From a bacterium (GTDB taxonomy: Bacteria; Bacillota_I; Bacilli_A; Mycoplasmatales; Mycoplasmoidaceae), in NCBI GenBank assembly GCA_017394375.1, contig JAFPYV010000009.1, positions 99,375 through 163,374 on the forward strand: 64,000 bases of DNA. The letters are read 5' to 3'. Below are positions 23,823 through 34,477 of this stretch, piece by piece; within the stretch, counting starts at the first letter, position 1; each line of letters opens with the position of its first letter. Below the pieces are notes generated by a model. The model was given only the letters and a program-made list of their open reading frames with translations, ran no database searches and was not told where the DNA came from. The position numbers were made by a program, and so were the translations under genes.

Positions 23823-24404
23823 TTAATTTTTTGGTTTGGAAATAACTCGTTCACTTTCTACACGTACCTTTCAAGGATGTGTAGAATTTTTTGCACAATA
23901 GTAGTACAAAAAGGTGGCACACATAATACCAGCCCCACTAAAAATGAAATCAAATCACAACGAACAAGCTGTATATACGTATTCGGGATGGGTTAAAGCA
24001 ATTGTAATATGCATTTTCACGTCATTGATTCTAGTTGCACTAAAATCTGCTCAGAAATATAAATTAGTTGGAATAATAAAGCACAAGAATAATAATTGCG
24101 ATACCAATAACGCAATGTTAGAATAAAAAGCTTTATTAGCATAAATATATGTTGGATACATTATTAAACCACTAATAATAATACTAAAACTAAACATTAA
24201 ATACTGCATAATGCAAAGTTGACCAGTAATAGTATGATGGAAAATAATAATAAACATAAAAATGAATTCTCAAATAGTACAACAAATAATGGTTACAGCA
24301 AACCATCGCATTCATTTTTTAAAGAATAACAAGTATTGATCTCCAATGGTATTAGTCTTATCAATACTTGGTAAATGACTTGTTTTACTAATTAATTTGC
24401 CCAT
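23823..24404 (-). CDS. four-helix membrane protein next to ktrB
   Basis: The 193-residue product has about four hydrophobic segments (near residues 34-58, 67-88, 100-118 and 146-165) and a polar, basic C-terminus ending VISKPKN. No family was recognised. Its ATG overlaps the ktrB stop by one base (TAATG), so the two are translated together. A role as accessory part of the potassium transporter is an inference from this coupling only. The end of the gene also carries the galU terminator on the other strand. Confidence 0.8.
23856..23892 (+). terminator. galU terminator inside the convergent gene
   Basis: TTCTACAC (23856-23863) pairs with GTGTAGAA (23879-23886), with an inner CCTT/AAGG stem, and six T's follow (23887-23892). 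It lies within the 3' coding part of the minus-strand membrane gene. Confidence 0.75.
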
Positions 24405-26029
24405 TATCCAACCTTTACATTTTCTACTGGTAAACTGTAATTGCTATCTTTACCATGCTTTCTTGAGACAGCAAGAATCGCACTTCCAACTCCCAATTGA
24501 CCAATGAACATGGTAATAATTAAGAATAAGATTCCTCCTCAGTGTAAGTAATTTAATAAATTGCCTAAACTTAATCCACACGTACCAAACGCACTACTTA
24601 CTACAAAAAAGTCATTAATGTAATTATTAAGTTCTTTGTTATTACCGTAATAAGTAAAGTGTACCATGAAACTGGTAATAATAATTAAGATGATTGCAAA
24701 GATCATTACTAAGAAACTGTCACTAATAGTACTTTGACTAATTTGTTTCTTAAACATCACAATTTTATCTTTACCAGCAAACTTAATAAACAAAGAACAT
24801 AGCACAATAATGAAAGTAGTTATCCGAATTCCCCCACCAGTGGAAGAAGGAGAAGATCCAATATACATTAAAATCGTATATAAGATTTTAGACGATTCAC
24901 TATTAGTATTTAAATTATATGAATTAAATCCCGCACTTCTAGTTGAAGCACAATTTCAAAAGATTGCTCAGTTTTTATTTGCTCATGGGTGTACACCCCA
25001 AGGACTATAAATGGTATTTAGATGACCGTAGGGGTCATAATTCTTGACATTAATTAAAGAATATGCATTACTTAAACTATCACCGCTATATGCAAAAATA
25101 TAAGCAAGGCAAGTGGAAATAGCAAGTAAACTAATAAATCCAATTAAACAAATTTTTGAAAAAACAGAAAATTTAAATGTAACATGTTTTACTTTGTTTT
25201 TGAAATATAAATATACTTCATAAATAACTGGATAACCAATTCCACCAATAAATCATTCACTCATTAAGATGAATTGAACAATTACTCCTAATCCATTGCG
25301 GTATGCACTCAATGAAGATTCACCAAACAAACTAAATCCAGCATTATCAAGTGCAGAAATAGAATCAAACATACCATTTCAAAATGATCAAGTTCAGTTA
25401 TGGTAAACTCGTTCATAATGATAAGCACTAAATCCTAGGTAGTATGGATCATTATATCCATGCGTATTGGAAATACTAATTGGGGTATGAGCAGGAATGT
25501 AATAAAAACAAAACATTAATAGTAATGAGCAAATAATGTTGATGCTAATAATAAAAATAACACCTGATACAATTAATTTAACAACATTATTTAATGTTTC
25601 TCCACCCCGTTCTGATTGTAAAACTACAATCGTATTAAACCGTAATTTTTGCTTTGGAAAAAATGATAAGTACAACAAGATGAACATAACGAACAAACCT
25701 ATTCCACCAAATAAAATCAATAAATAAATCACCACCTGTCCGAATGGTTTAAATGTAGTATCAGTTGGAGTGACAACTAATCCGGTGTCACTAAAAGCAC
25801 TTGTTGCAGTAAATAATGCACTTCAAAAATCATAGTGATTTTTAGTGGTTACGGTTCCTCAATTAACTGCGGCACTGCACATTAGTAAACCAGCACCTAC
25901 CAAGCAAAATACTGCATATCAAATTAAAATGAATTGAAAAGTGTTTGGTTTAATGAAAGAATTGAATCACTGTTTAAATTTTTTCTTAAAATTTCGATTC
26001 GGATTATTTCAGTTATTATTTAAATGCAT
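24404..26029 (-). CDS. ktrB: potassium transporter subunit, TrkH/KtrB family
   Basis: The 541-residue membrane protein forms the K+ path of the Ktr system. Four degenerate pore loops can be picked out: ATSAFSDTGLVV (near residue 93), ISALDNAGFSLFGE, ASTRSAGFNSYN and SSAFGTCGLSLG near the end. Another conserved stretch, GSSPSSTGGGIRITTF, is typical of TrkH/KtrB. It is longer than B. subtilis KtrB because of extra loops. The regulatory partner ktrA is divergent, with 97 bases between the starts. Confidence 0.93.
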
Positions 26030-26126
26030 AAATATATCTTAATATAATTAATAAAATATAAAAGTATTTAACAATTTAATCGCTTTACATATTTTATAAA
26101 ATTATAGAAAATTAATAGTAATTTAT

Positions 26127-26795
26127 ATGAGTAGAAATAATTTAATTTGTGTCATTGGAATGAATACATTTGGACTTGCATTAGCACATAACCTTAAAAA
26201 TTTAGGGAAGTTAGTAATGGTAATTGACGAAGATGACAACATTATTAACAAATTAAATAATCAATTTGAAACTGCAGTTTGTGCGGATGCAACTGACATT
26301 AATGCATTAAGATCATTAGGGGTGCAAGATCTTGACATCGTGATTGTAGCAGTTAGATCTTTTGAAACTTCAGTTTATGTTTGCAATAACTTGCATGAAT
26401 TAAAAGTAGCTAATATTTATGCATATGCCAGAAGTAGTGTACAAAGTCGGATTTTGGTAAGTATTGGCGTAACAAATGTTATTACACCAGAAATTGATAG
26501 TGCCCAAATTCTTGGTACGCAATTAGCAAGCCATACTGATATTAATGATACATTTATTGGTAGTAATTACAGTTTAATCAAAGTGTTTGTTAATAAAATA
26601 AATTCAATGTCGATTGAAGAAGTAAGAGATAAATTACCATTTGTACAAATCATTGGTTTAAAAAGAGGGAACCGGATTATTTTGGCAAAAATTTTGCAAA
26701 AAGTACAAATGGGGGATATCGTGTATGCAGTATGTGAAAGTGCTTTAATTCCCCAATTAATGAGTTTCTTCTATAAACAACCAATTTCAGAATAA
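26127..26795 (+). CDS. ktrA: potassium uptake regulatory protein KtrA
   Basis: The 222-residue cytoplasmic RCK protein gates KtrB according to bound nucleotide. The Rossmann fold opens with CVIGMNTFGLALAHNL, where the usual GxGxFG loop reads GMNTFG, followed by VIDEDDNIINKL and ADATDINALRSLG. The C-terminal RCK_C-like part (about 140-222) includes GLKRGNRIILAK and GDIVYAVCES. Length is normal for KtrA. Divergent from ktrB and followed by a hairpin terminator. Confidence 0.94.
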   Translation: MSRNNLICVIGMNTFGLALAHNLKNLGKLVMVIDEDDNIINKLNNQFETAVCADATDINALRSLGVQDLDIVIVAVRSFETSVYVCNNLHELKVANIYAYARSSVQSRILVSIGVTNVITPEIDSAQILGTQLASHTDINDTFIGSNYSLIKVFVNKINSMSIEEVRDKLPFVQIIGLKRGNRIILAKILQKVQMGDIVYAVCESALIPQLMSFFYKQPISE

Positions 26796-26815
26796 TATCT
26801 CAATAATAATAAAAA

Positions 26816-26848
26816 AATAGTGGAGATCTAAATTTCCACTATTCTTAT
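26816..26848 (+). terminator. ktrA terminator
   Basis: AATAGTGGA (26816-26824) pairs perfectly with TCCACTATT (26835-26843), followed by a T-rich stretch. It lies only about 10 bases from the 3' end of the convergent tRNA gene and could also act for it. Confidence 0.7.
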
Positions 26849-26852
26849 TTTC

Positions 26853-26928
26853 TGGCAGGGGTAACAGGACTTGAACCCATAACACGCGGATTTGAAGTCC
26901 GCCGTTCTACCAATTGAACTATACCCCT
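26853..26928 (-). tRNA. trnW: tRNA-Trp (anticodon UCA)
   Basis: The minus strand folds into a full cloverleaf of 76 bases including an encoded CCA. The acceptor stem is AGGGGTA with TACCCCT and discriminator G. The anticodon stem GCGGA/TCCGC closes the loop CTTCAAA, with anticodon TCA (plus-strand bases 26893-26895). The T-arm has GGTTCAAGTCC. This tRNA reads UGA, matching the TGA-Trp codons throughout the window. Selenocysteine tRNA also has UCA but is much longer, so it is excluded. Confidence 0.96.
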
Positions 26929-26953
26929 AAAATTAAAGAAGGACAATCCTTCT
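26929..26953 (-). terminator. hairpin between acpP and tRNA-Trp
   Basis: AGAAGGA (26937-26943) pairs with TCCTTCT (26947-26953) around a 3-base loop. On the minus strand the stem is followed by TTTAATTTT. It probably ends the proS-acpP transcript or sets the processing point before the tRNA. Confidence 0.5.
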
Positions 26954-26990
26954 ATAATTTTAAAGCAAAATTAAAAAAATTAAACTTTTT

Positions 26991-27284
26991 TTATTGTTTA
27001 TGATGGATAGTATCATAAATAAGATCAAGTAAACTACGAAGATCCGTAATGTTTGCTAGTTTATCATCATCAAGGTGAATATTGAATTCTTTTTCAATAT
27101 CAAGAATTAAAGGCAATACTGATAAAGAGTCAATTCCAAAATCAACTAATTTTTTATCTAGATACTTGGAATTAGTAACATCAATATTGATTTTTTGTTT
27201 TTGAAAAATATCATTTATTTTTTTAATTTGATCAGGTGTGAACAAACTAGTAACCGAATAATTGTTATTTGTTGTATTATCCAT
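26991..27284 (-). CDS. acpP: acyl carrier protein
   Basis: The 97-residue acidic protein has the phosphopantetheine attachment motif GIDSLSVLPLILDIEKEF, with the Ser in DSL near residue 53. It is slightly longer than usual, with a 20-residue Asn/Thr-rich N-terminus. It lies 37 bases after proS. Mycoplasmas lack fatty acid synthesis, so a role in phospholipid assembly or Fe-S biogenesis support is possible but not shown here. Confidence 0.88.
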   Translation of the reverse strand: MDNTTNNNYSVTSLFTPDQIKKINDIFQKQKINIDVTNSKYLDKKLVDFGIDSLSVLPLILDIEKEFNIHLDDDKLANITDLRSLLDLIYDTIHHKQ

Positions 27285-27321
27285 AGTAATAGTTCTCTAT
27301 TTTTAATAATTATACTAGTTA

Positions 27322-28779
27322 TTAATATGCTTTTGCAAAATATACTCAACAAACAGCAGGTTTATTAGTATAAATGCACTTTAAATTAGGATCAGTAACT
27401 TTTTCCTTAATGCAACGGGAACTAAAAGTTGTTTCTTTTTTAAATTGTTTTTCTTCATCAACTGTTCCTGCTCATGGTGCTAAAGCAATATGTTTATTGG
27501 CAATTGCTTTTTTAACTTCATCTAAGGTATGACACACTTCAATTCCGTTGGCAAGAATTTGATTAGCTTTGGTTCTTAGTAATTGACTATATTGTTGAAT
27601 TAAACTTGGTAATTTATTAATAAATTCGTCAATTGGATAAGTAACCTTTACATCATCTAATCGATTGATTACCGTAATGCTATTAGTTTCCATTTCCTTT
27701 TTACCAACGATTAAAATAAAAGGACATCCTCAGGCCTCATATTTTTTAATCTTGTATCCTAATCCCTTGTTTTCAACATCAATCACTACATCATCATCAG
27801 CAAGCATGGTTTTTAGTTTATTAGCATATGCAACCATTTTTTCGTCACTATTTAATAAACAAATGGCAAATTTAACAAAAGCAACGCACCATGGTAAGAC
27901 TAAACCTTTATTGTCACTGTGAGTCATAATAATTGCACCAATAATCCGTGTAGAAATCCCTGCTGAAGTTTGATAGGGGTAAACAACTTCATTGTTTTCG
28001 TTACGATACATTACCTTGTATGGTTTAACAAAGTTTTGACCTAAGAAGTGAGAAGTAGCACATTGTAATGCTTGACCATCAGGCATTAGTGCTTCACAAG
28101 TATAAGTTTCTTCTGCACCTGCAAACCGTTCATATTCAGTTTTAGTACCATTTAAAACTGGAATGTTTAAATCATTTTCAATAAAGTTAGTATATACTTC
28201 ATTTAACTTTTTAGCAAAATCGATTGCTTCTTGTTCATTTGCGTGAATTGAATGCATTTCTTGTCAATAAAATTCACTCGTCCGCAAGAATGGTCGCGTA
28301 TTTTTTTCAACTCTAAACACATTTGCTCATTGATTAAATTTAAACGGTAATTGTGAGTAAGATACTAGTATATCTTTAAAATAACGACAGAATAAAATTT
28401 CACTAGTAGGACGTAAAACCAATTTTTGTGAATCTAACACATTACTTTCTTGGCCGACGGTATTTTTAGTGACAATAAACATTTCTGGGGCAAATCCAGA
28501 TAGATGTTGTTTTTCCAATAAGAAATCTTCGTAAGGAATTAAGGTTGGCATCATTAAGTTTTTAATTCCTAATGGTTTGAAATACTTGTCAATTTTTTCT
28601 TTAATTTTTTCCCAAATTATTGTTGCATTTGGATTAAAAATAACAGTTCCTTTAACTTCTGCATAGTGGATTAAATCAGCATTTTTTAATACATCATCAT
28701 ACCATTTAGCAAAATTAACTTCTTGGGGTGTAATTGCACTATTTTGATTATTAGTTTTTGACTGATTATTATTTTCCAT
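27322..28779 (-). CDS. proS: prolyl-tRNA synthetase, short (ProS type 3) form
   Basis: The 485-residue class II synthetase charges tRNA-Pro. Class II motif 2 is seen as [20 protein letters not shown], and the Pro-pocket region has LRPTSEILFCRYF. Motif 3 is GISTRIIGAIIMTHSDNKGL. The C-terminal anticodon-binding and zinc-like region ends WVYFAKAY, the typical end of eukaryote-like ProRS. It follows sufB by 11 bases, so it is probably cotranscribed with the SUF genes. Confidence 0.95.
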
Positions 28780-28790
28780 AGTTTATATAT

Positions 28791-30137
28791 TTAATCATCA
28801 TCCTTATCAATATTTAGTTCCAATAACCGGTTTAATTCAATACTGTATTCAAGTGGTAATTTGCTCGAAAAAGGGGCAATAAACCCAACTAACATTAAAT
28901 TTTTAGCAGTATCATGATCAATACCTAATGAAGTTAAATAGAACATATTTTCTTGGTTCAACTTACTAATATACGCTTCATGTTCAACGCTTGAAGTACT
29001 GTTTTGAAGTGATTCATATGGGTAAGTTAAACCTTTACTATTTTCATTTAAAAACAATGAATCACATTTAACGTGGGCATAACTATTTGCAGCATTTTGT
29101 TTTATTTCCACTCATCCGCGATAATTAGCAATTCCATTTCCACTTGCAATTGTTTTAGAAATAATAGTACTACGAGTGTGTGGAGCAGTATGAATCATTT
29201 TTGCTCCAGTGTCTTGCACAATGTTATTATGACTAACAGCAATCGAAACACATTCAGCACTCGCATATTCTCCACTTAAAATTGTGCAAGGATATTTCAT
29301 ATTAATGCGTGATCCTAAATTACCATCAATTCAAGACATGTAGCCATATGAATCCACTTTAGCTCGTTTGGTTACTAAATTTAAAACATTATCACTTCAA
29401 TTTTGGACAGTTGTATATTGCATTTTTGCATTTTTACCAACGTATACTTCAACGCATGCAGCATGCAAATTATCTTCGCTGTAAATAGGAGCTGTGCAAC
29501 CTTCAATGTATTGTAGTGAACTATTATCATCAACAATAATCAAGGTTCGTTCAAATTGACCCACATTCTTATTGTTAATTCGGAAGTAAGTATGCAATGG
29601 TAAATTGACGGTGGTATTTTTTGGAACATAAATAAAAGTTCCACCTGATCATACTGCAGCATTTAAAGCAGCAAACTTATGCTCCTTACTATAAATTAGT
29701 TTTCCTAGATATTTTTGAACTAATTCGGGATATTTTTTTACTGCACTATCAAGATCAGTATAAATTACGTTTTTAAGAGAAGTTTCTTTAAAAATTTGTG
29801 AATAAACCATTTCACTATCTAGTTGGGTTTCTAGTCCGTTTAAGAATTTTGCTTCTTCTTGATTAACGTGCAACTTTTCAAATGTATCACGAATATTAGC
29901 TGGTAAATCTTCCCATTTCTTTTGTTTAGTTGTATCATACTTGGAATAATAAATGAATTTGCTAAAGTCCAAGAATGATAAATTAGGACCCCAAGTTGGG
30001 ATTTTTAGTTTTTCAAAGTCGTGGTATCCGTTTAAACGGAATTTTAACATTCACTCAGGTTCGTTTTTTAATTTTGAAATTTGGCGAATGGTATTTTCAT
30101 TAATACCAAAACCAGTGTTAATTATTTTCATGCTCAT
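28791..30137 (-). CDS. sufB: Fe-S cluster assembly scaffold SufB
   Basis: The 448-residue protein is the main scaffold of the SufBCD complex. The beta-helix core has [20 protein letters not shown], followed by [20 protein letters not shown] and [16 protein letters not shown], all typical of SufB. The C-terminus has the SufB/D block [20 protein letters not shown] with a long hydrophobic helix after it. Two ATGs (30137 and 30131) are possible starts; the first overlaps sufU by 20 bases. Length is close to that of other SufB proteins. Confidence 0.94.
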
Positions 30138-30588
30138 GATTCTTTATATCTTCAATAATTTTGTGTGCACTTAAAGCACAGCTTTTAGCACACATAATGC
30201 GATTTTCTTGTTTGTAAATATTTTTAAACACTACTAAGTCACCTAGCAGATTATCATTAGTTACTTGGCCATTTTCTATCATTTGAAAATAAGCAGTTAA
30301 GATTTGTTGTGCTGTTGTTAAATTCTTATTCAATAGTTGATTGCATAACAAATCAATCGAAGAGGTGCTAATTGCACATCCGATGCCATAAAAAGATGCA
30401 CCAATGATTGTTGATGCATTAGTACTTAAAACTAATGTCAAGTCATCAGTGCATGTATCAGTAATAGTTTTGTAGCAAAAAGTATTGTCATTAGTTGGAA
30501 CTTGATCTTTGTTAATTAGATTAACTGGCCTAGTAGCATGATCAATAATTAATGACCGCACAAAGTTTTTATCATTATACAAGTCCAT
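30118..30588 (-). CDS. sufU: sulfur-accepting Fe-S assembly protein SufU
   Basis: The 156-residue protein takes sulfur from SufS. It keeps the three Cys and one Asp expected in SufU: Cys and Asp in DTCTDD, Cys in GIGCAIS, and Cys in RIMCAKSC. The usual N-terminal YRPVI-type stretch is replaced by HATRPVNL. It overlaps the sufS end by 14 bases and the sufB start by 20. In Bacillus SufU accepts sulfur from SufS and binds zinc. Confidence 0.92.
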   Translation of the reverse strand: MDLYNDKNFVRSLIIDHATRPVNLINKDQVPTNDNTFCYKTITDTCTDDLTLVLSTNASTIIGASFYGIGCAISTSSIDLLCNQLLNKNLTTAQQILTAYFQMIENGQVTNDNLLGDLVVFKNIYKQENRIMCAKSCALSAHKIIEDIKNHEHENN

Positions 30589-31762
30589 TTAGTTCATCTC
30601 CTGGTTTAAAGTCATTAATAGCTTTAACTAATTTGTTAATATCACTGCGAGTGTTATAAAACATCACGCTTGCTCTTACTACTGAATGGGCATGCAAAGG
30701 ATAACAAGCTAATTTAGCACAAGATAGCGAACTGCGACAAAAGATTCCTTTTTTACCAAGATAATATTCAATGTCTTGACCATCAATAATTTGGTGCTTA
30801 TCGTTATACATATTAAATGTAATTAACGGTGAATGAACATCAGGAGTATACAAAATAATCTTGGATAAATTTACGTGTTTTAAGAAGTATTCTTTTAATT
30901 TTTGCTCATGCTTAGCGATGTTATGATAGCCAATTTTCATTCACAATTGCAATGAAGTATCAAATCCAACAATTGCAGGCATATCATAATCAGCATAATG
31001 AGCAATTTCGTATGCATTTAAATCAAAATTTAAGCGTTTTTGGGCGTTGCTGCTGATATAAGCAAAACCTAATCCAGTTGGTCCAATGATTTTATGAGCA
31101 CTACCAACTAGAAAATCGCAATTTGTTTTATGACAATATGCAGGAAAATGTTCGAGTTGTTGAGTAGCATCAACCACACACCAAATATCAGGGTTTATTG
31201 CTTTAATACTAGCAACTACTTGTTTAACGTCAATTCAGTTAGCAAGTAAATTGCTTGCACCGGCAAATGCTACGATTTTGGTTTTATTTGTAATTGCGTT
31301 TGCATACATTTGGGGTGTTGGAATTACTTCTTCTTTACCAACAAAAACAATCTTGATTTGTTTTTGGTCTCGTAACTTATATCACGGAAGCAAGTTTGAT
31401 CCATGTTCCATGTAATGAATAATTATTTCATCCCCTGGGTTTAATTGATCAGCAAGCAAATTAGCAATAAAATTTAATGATTCTGTACTACCTGTACTGT
31501 ACAGTACTTCGCTTTCATTTGCTTGTAAGAATTTAGCAATCGTACGCTTGCTATATTTAAAACAAACATTAGCAATTTCATCATTTTTGGTTAATGGATT
31601 ATTAGTCATTAACGCATTAACATGCGATGAATACCAATTAATTTTTTTAATCATTGCGATTGGTTTTAAACTGGTAGCTGCATTATCAAGATAAACTAAA
31701 TCCTTGTGAAATTTAAATCAAGGAAAATATTGTCTTCAATTAGTTATTTTTACTTGTTTCAT
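30575..31762 (-). CDS. sufS: cysteine desulfurase paralogue 1 (has catalytic Cys, altered cofactor segment)
   Basis: The 395-residue PLP enzyme takes sulfur from cysteine. It has VYLDNAAT at the N-terminus, STGSTESLNFIANLL, HYMEHGSN, the PLP-ring Asp in VVDATQQ, the Schiff-base Lys224 in GSAHKIIGPTG, and the catalytic Cys348 in CRSSLSCAKL. The stretch between Lys224 and the next shared motif is 16 residues shorter than in paralogue 2; the usual GGxM and FExGTPN motifs are missing (it reads YDMPAIVGFDTSLQLW). In class V enzymes that segment normally helps build the partner subunit's cofactor site. A frame error is unlikely because the reading frame is intact throughout. Confidence 0.88.
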
Positions 31763-31803
31763 CCTTTTGCCATAATTCTTTTACTATTGAGGAATTATTA
31801 GTG

Positions 31804-33012
31804 TTAGTGTTTAGGGTATTTGTTTAATACTTGGATTAAACGATCAATATCTTCGTAGTCGTTGTAAAATAGCATACTTGCTCTAATTACCCCATCTACA
31901 TGTAAGGGGTATTTTGCTAAACTAGCAGATGCCAATCCACCTCTTACTACAATATTGTTTTTTGCAAAATAACGTTCCACACTGTGGAAGTCTACTGGTT
32001 TTCCTTCTTTATCAATGAAGTTAAAGGTAATTAATGGAGTAGCAGGACTCTTACTGTAAAGTACAAAGTCACTTCTAGTTGGCATGTGTTTTAAGAAGTA
32101 TTCTTTTAAATCTCTTTCCCGTTTTATTATCTTATCTGCACCAATTGCTAGCAAGTATTTTAAGGATTCTTTTCAAGCATATAAACCAGCAGCATTTGGG
32201 GTTCCTCCTTCGAATTTGTGAGGTCCTGCAGCATATTTGAAACTAGTTTCACTAATTTCTGAATTCATGTCCCCTCCATATTTTAATGGAGTCATGATGT
32301 CATATCATTCTTTCCTAATGTAAAGAAAACCGGTTCCAGTTGGGGCAATCATCTTGTGACCGCTACCAACTGCAAAGTCAAAGTGGTTGTAGTGACATCT
32401 TGCTGGGAAGTGTTCAATGTATTGAGTAGTATCGCAAAGCACAAAAATCTTTGGGTTGAATGATTTAATCGTATCAACTACTTTTCTGATGTCAACTTCA
32501 TCAGCAAGTAAATTGGAAGCTCCAGTAAAGCAAACTAATCTTGTTTTTGGAGTTAACGCATTCTTAATTTCTTGTGCAGTTACAAACGTAGAATCTTTTC
32601 CAACAAAAACTAATTTAACGTTTTTGCGTTGTTGTAATCTTAATCATGGAACGGCATCAGAATCGTGTTCCAAATATGTTAAAACAATTTCGTCACCATC
32701 GTTCAAAATATCTAACATTGCATTAGCAACTAAACTAACACTTTCAGTTGAACCACTAGTGAAAAATACTTCACTGATGTCAGCTTCAAGATATTTTGCT
32801 AATAATTTTCTTGTTTCATCCATTCCCTTTTTGACTTTAATCGCAAGATCATTGTCACTGTGAGGGTTAGCAGATAACTTTTCGTAATATTCGTTAACAG
32901 CTTTAATCATGGACATTGGTTTTAAAGTAGTAGCAGCATTGTCCAAGTAAACTAAATTCTTGTTGTTATCGAATCAAGGAAAATCCTTTTTATAGTTTTT
33001 TAGTACTGGCAT
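31804..33012 (-). CDS. cysteine desulfurase paralogue 2 (catalytic Cys replaced by Ser)
   Basis: The 402-residue paralogue keeps VYLDNAATTLKP, TSGSTESVSLVAN, YLEHDSD, the Asp in LCDTTQ, Lys220 in GSGHKMIAPTG, GGDM and FEGGTPNAAG (Thr271). At the place of the catalytic Cys it has Ser362 (VRGGLASASLAK), so cysteine desulfurase activity on its own is unlikely. It is 41 bases upstream of paralogue 1 and overlaps sufD by 23 bases. It may be the structural partner of paralogue 1, or a lyase with another substrate, since some class V enzymes act on selenocysteine or sulfinates without that Cys. Confidence 0.88.
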
Positions 33013-33628
33013 TTTCTATTTCTCTCCATATATCTACATTTAAATTATCATCCTTTTTTTCCATAATAAAGGATTTATATAATGTTTTTAATAAAATATT
33101 TAAACTATTTTCAATTCCTAATGCATCCAAATAGAATAGTTCTTCTTTATCAACTGTTCCCACTAATAATTTATGAGCACTGGTAAAACTATTATTCGCT
33201 ACATCAATTTGGGGTATCCCACTAAATACTGATTCATCCATAATGACATTTTTTATTTCTTGTTCACTATAAATATTTGCTAGTGGTTTAATGTTGTTTT
33301 TTGAACACAATCCTAAATTAGTATATGCGTGGTGAAAACTAATTCCATGGAAATAAAGATAGGAATAAGTATGTTCAACATTGTGAATAGCAGTTAATTT
33401 AATGGTCTTTTTGTAATGATTTTGGTTCAAACAAAAATAATTAACGGTTAATTTATTATTGTTTTCTTCCAAATGAAAAGTTCAATCTAATGCATAATCC
33501 ATTTGGCTTAAATCAATAAAAGTAAACTTTAATTGCTGTTCAGGATGACTAATTCGAAAAGACCTAAATTGGTGGTCAATATTCAACAAGTCATCTTGGT
33601 TATTAATTACGTAAATTTGATTATCCAT
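32990..33628 (-). CDS. sufD: SufD, short form
   Basis: The 212-residue protein matches the C-terminal half of SufB/SufD: IPQIDVANNSFTSAHKLLVG, then VDKEELFYLDALGIENSLNI and a terminal helix. The Asp/His region (NNSFTSAH) is where SufD carries the residue that helps hold the nascent cluster. Normal SufD has about 400 residues, so the N-terminal half is absent or very short. It starts 2 bases after sufC, as expected for the SufBCD complex, and overlaps the sufS paralogue. Confidence 0.8.
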
Positions 33629-33630
33629 AA

Positions 33631-34428
33631 CTATTGTTTTAATTCATCTTGATAATTTTGGTTGTTAAATTCATCATCACTTACATCTTCATTACCAACT
33701 TCTTTACGATATTTAGCATATCCGTGATCGGCAATATCTTTTACTAATTCATAATTGCCTTCTCTTACTACATGCTTGTTTAAAATTAAATAAGCATGGG
33801 TTGGAGTTAAATAGTGATAAATAAAGTTAGAGTGTGAAATGACAATGATGCTGGTATCAGGATGATTGTCATAATATTCCTTAATTAATTCACATACTTT
33901 TTTTAAAGCATCCACATCTAATCCAGTATCAATTTCATCTACCAAAATTAATTTAGGAGCACATAATTCCATTAATAAAACTTGGAATTTCTTTTTTTCT
34001 CCCCCTGATCAGTTAAAGTTAACTTCCCGTTCTAAAATATCATTGGTTAGTCCAAGATCACTTAATCGCTTTAAAACTTTCACATAAAAATCACTCATTT
34101 GTTTAGTTTTATCTTGGTTTTTTAACAATGCTTGCAACAAATCCATTGTCTTTAAACCGACAATTGTTTCCGGATTTTGTTGCATCATGTGAATACCACA
34201 TTTGGCAATTTCTTGTGGTAAACTATTAGTAATATCTTTGCTATTAAAAATTACTTGACCAGTTTTTTTAATGGTAAAATGATTAAAAATTGCTTTTAGA
34301 ATTGTAGTTTTTCCACATCCATTAGGACCAACTAAACTAACAATTTCGTGATTACCGATTTTTAAATTAATCTGCTTTAGAATTATTTTTTTATCAATAC
34401 TAACATTTAAATCTTTTACTTCTAACAT
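33631..34428 (-). CDS. sufC: Fe-S assembly ATPase SufC
   Basis: The 265-residue ABC-type ATPase powers the SufBCD scaffold. Walker A is GPNGCGKTT (near residue 34), the signature is [10 protein letters not shown] with TGA as Trp, Walker [17 protein letters not shown], and the switch His lies in VISHSN. The EIDTGLD stretch is diagnostic for SufC. The C-terminus has an acidic extension of about 25 residues. It is the first gene of the minus-strand operon, preceded by a good promoter. Confidence 0.96.
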
Positions 34429-34477
34429 TTTTAGTTCCTATAATTATTCCTTCCTAAATTTTATTTTTTAGTTAATG

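Noticed and set aside
26853..26928. Selenocysteine tRNA (UCA anticodon)
   Set aside because: The molecule has a normal 7-bp acceptor stem and 76 bases; tRNA-Sec is about 90 or more with a long variable arm.
32456..32863. 135-residue plus-strand frame inside sufS paralogue 2
   Set aside because: It is antisense to a conserved enzyme and has a Ser/Leu-rich mirror composition, typical of a shadow frame.
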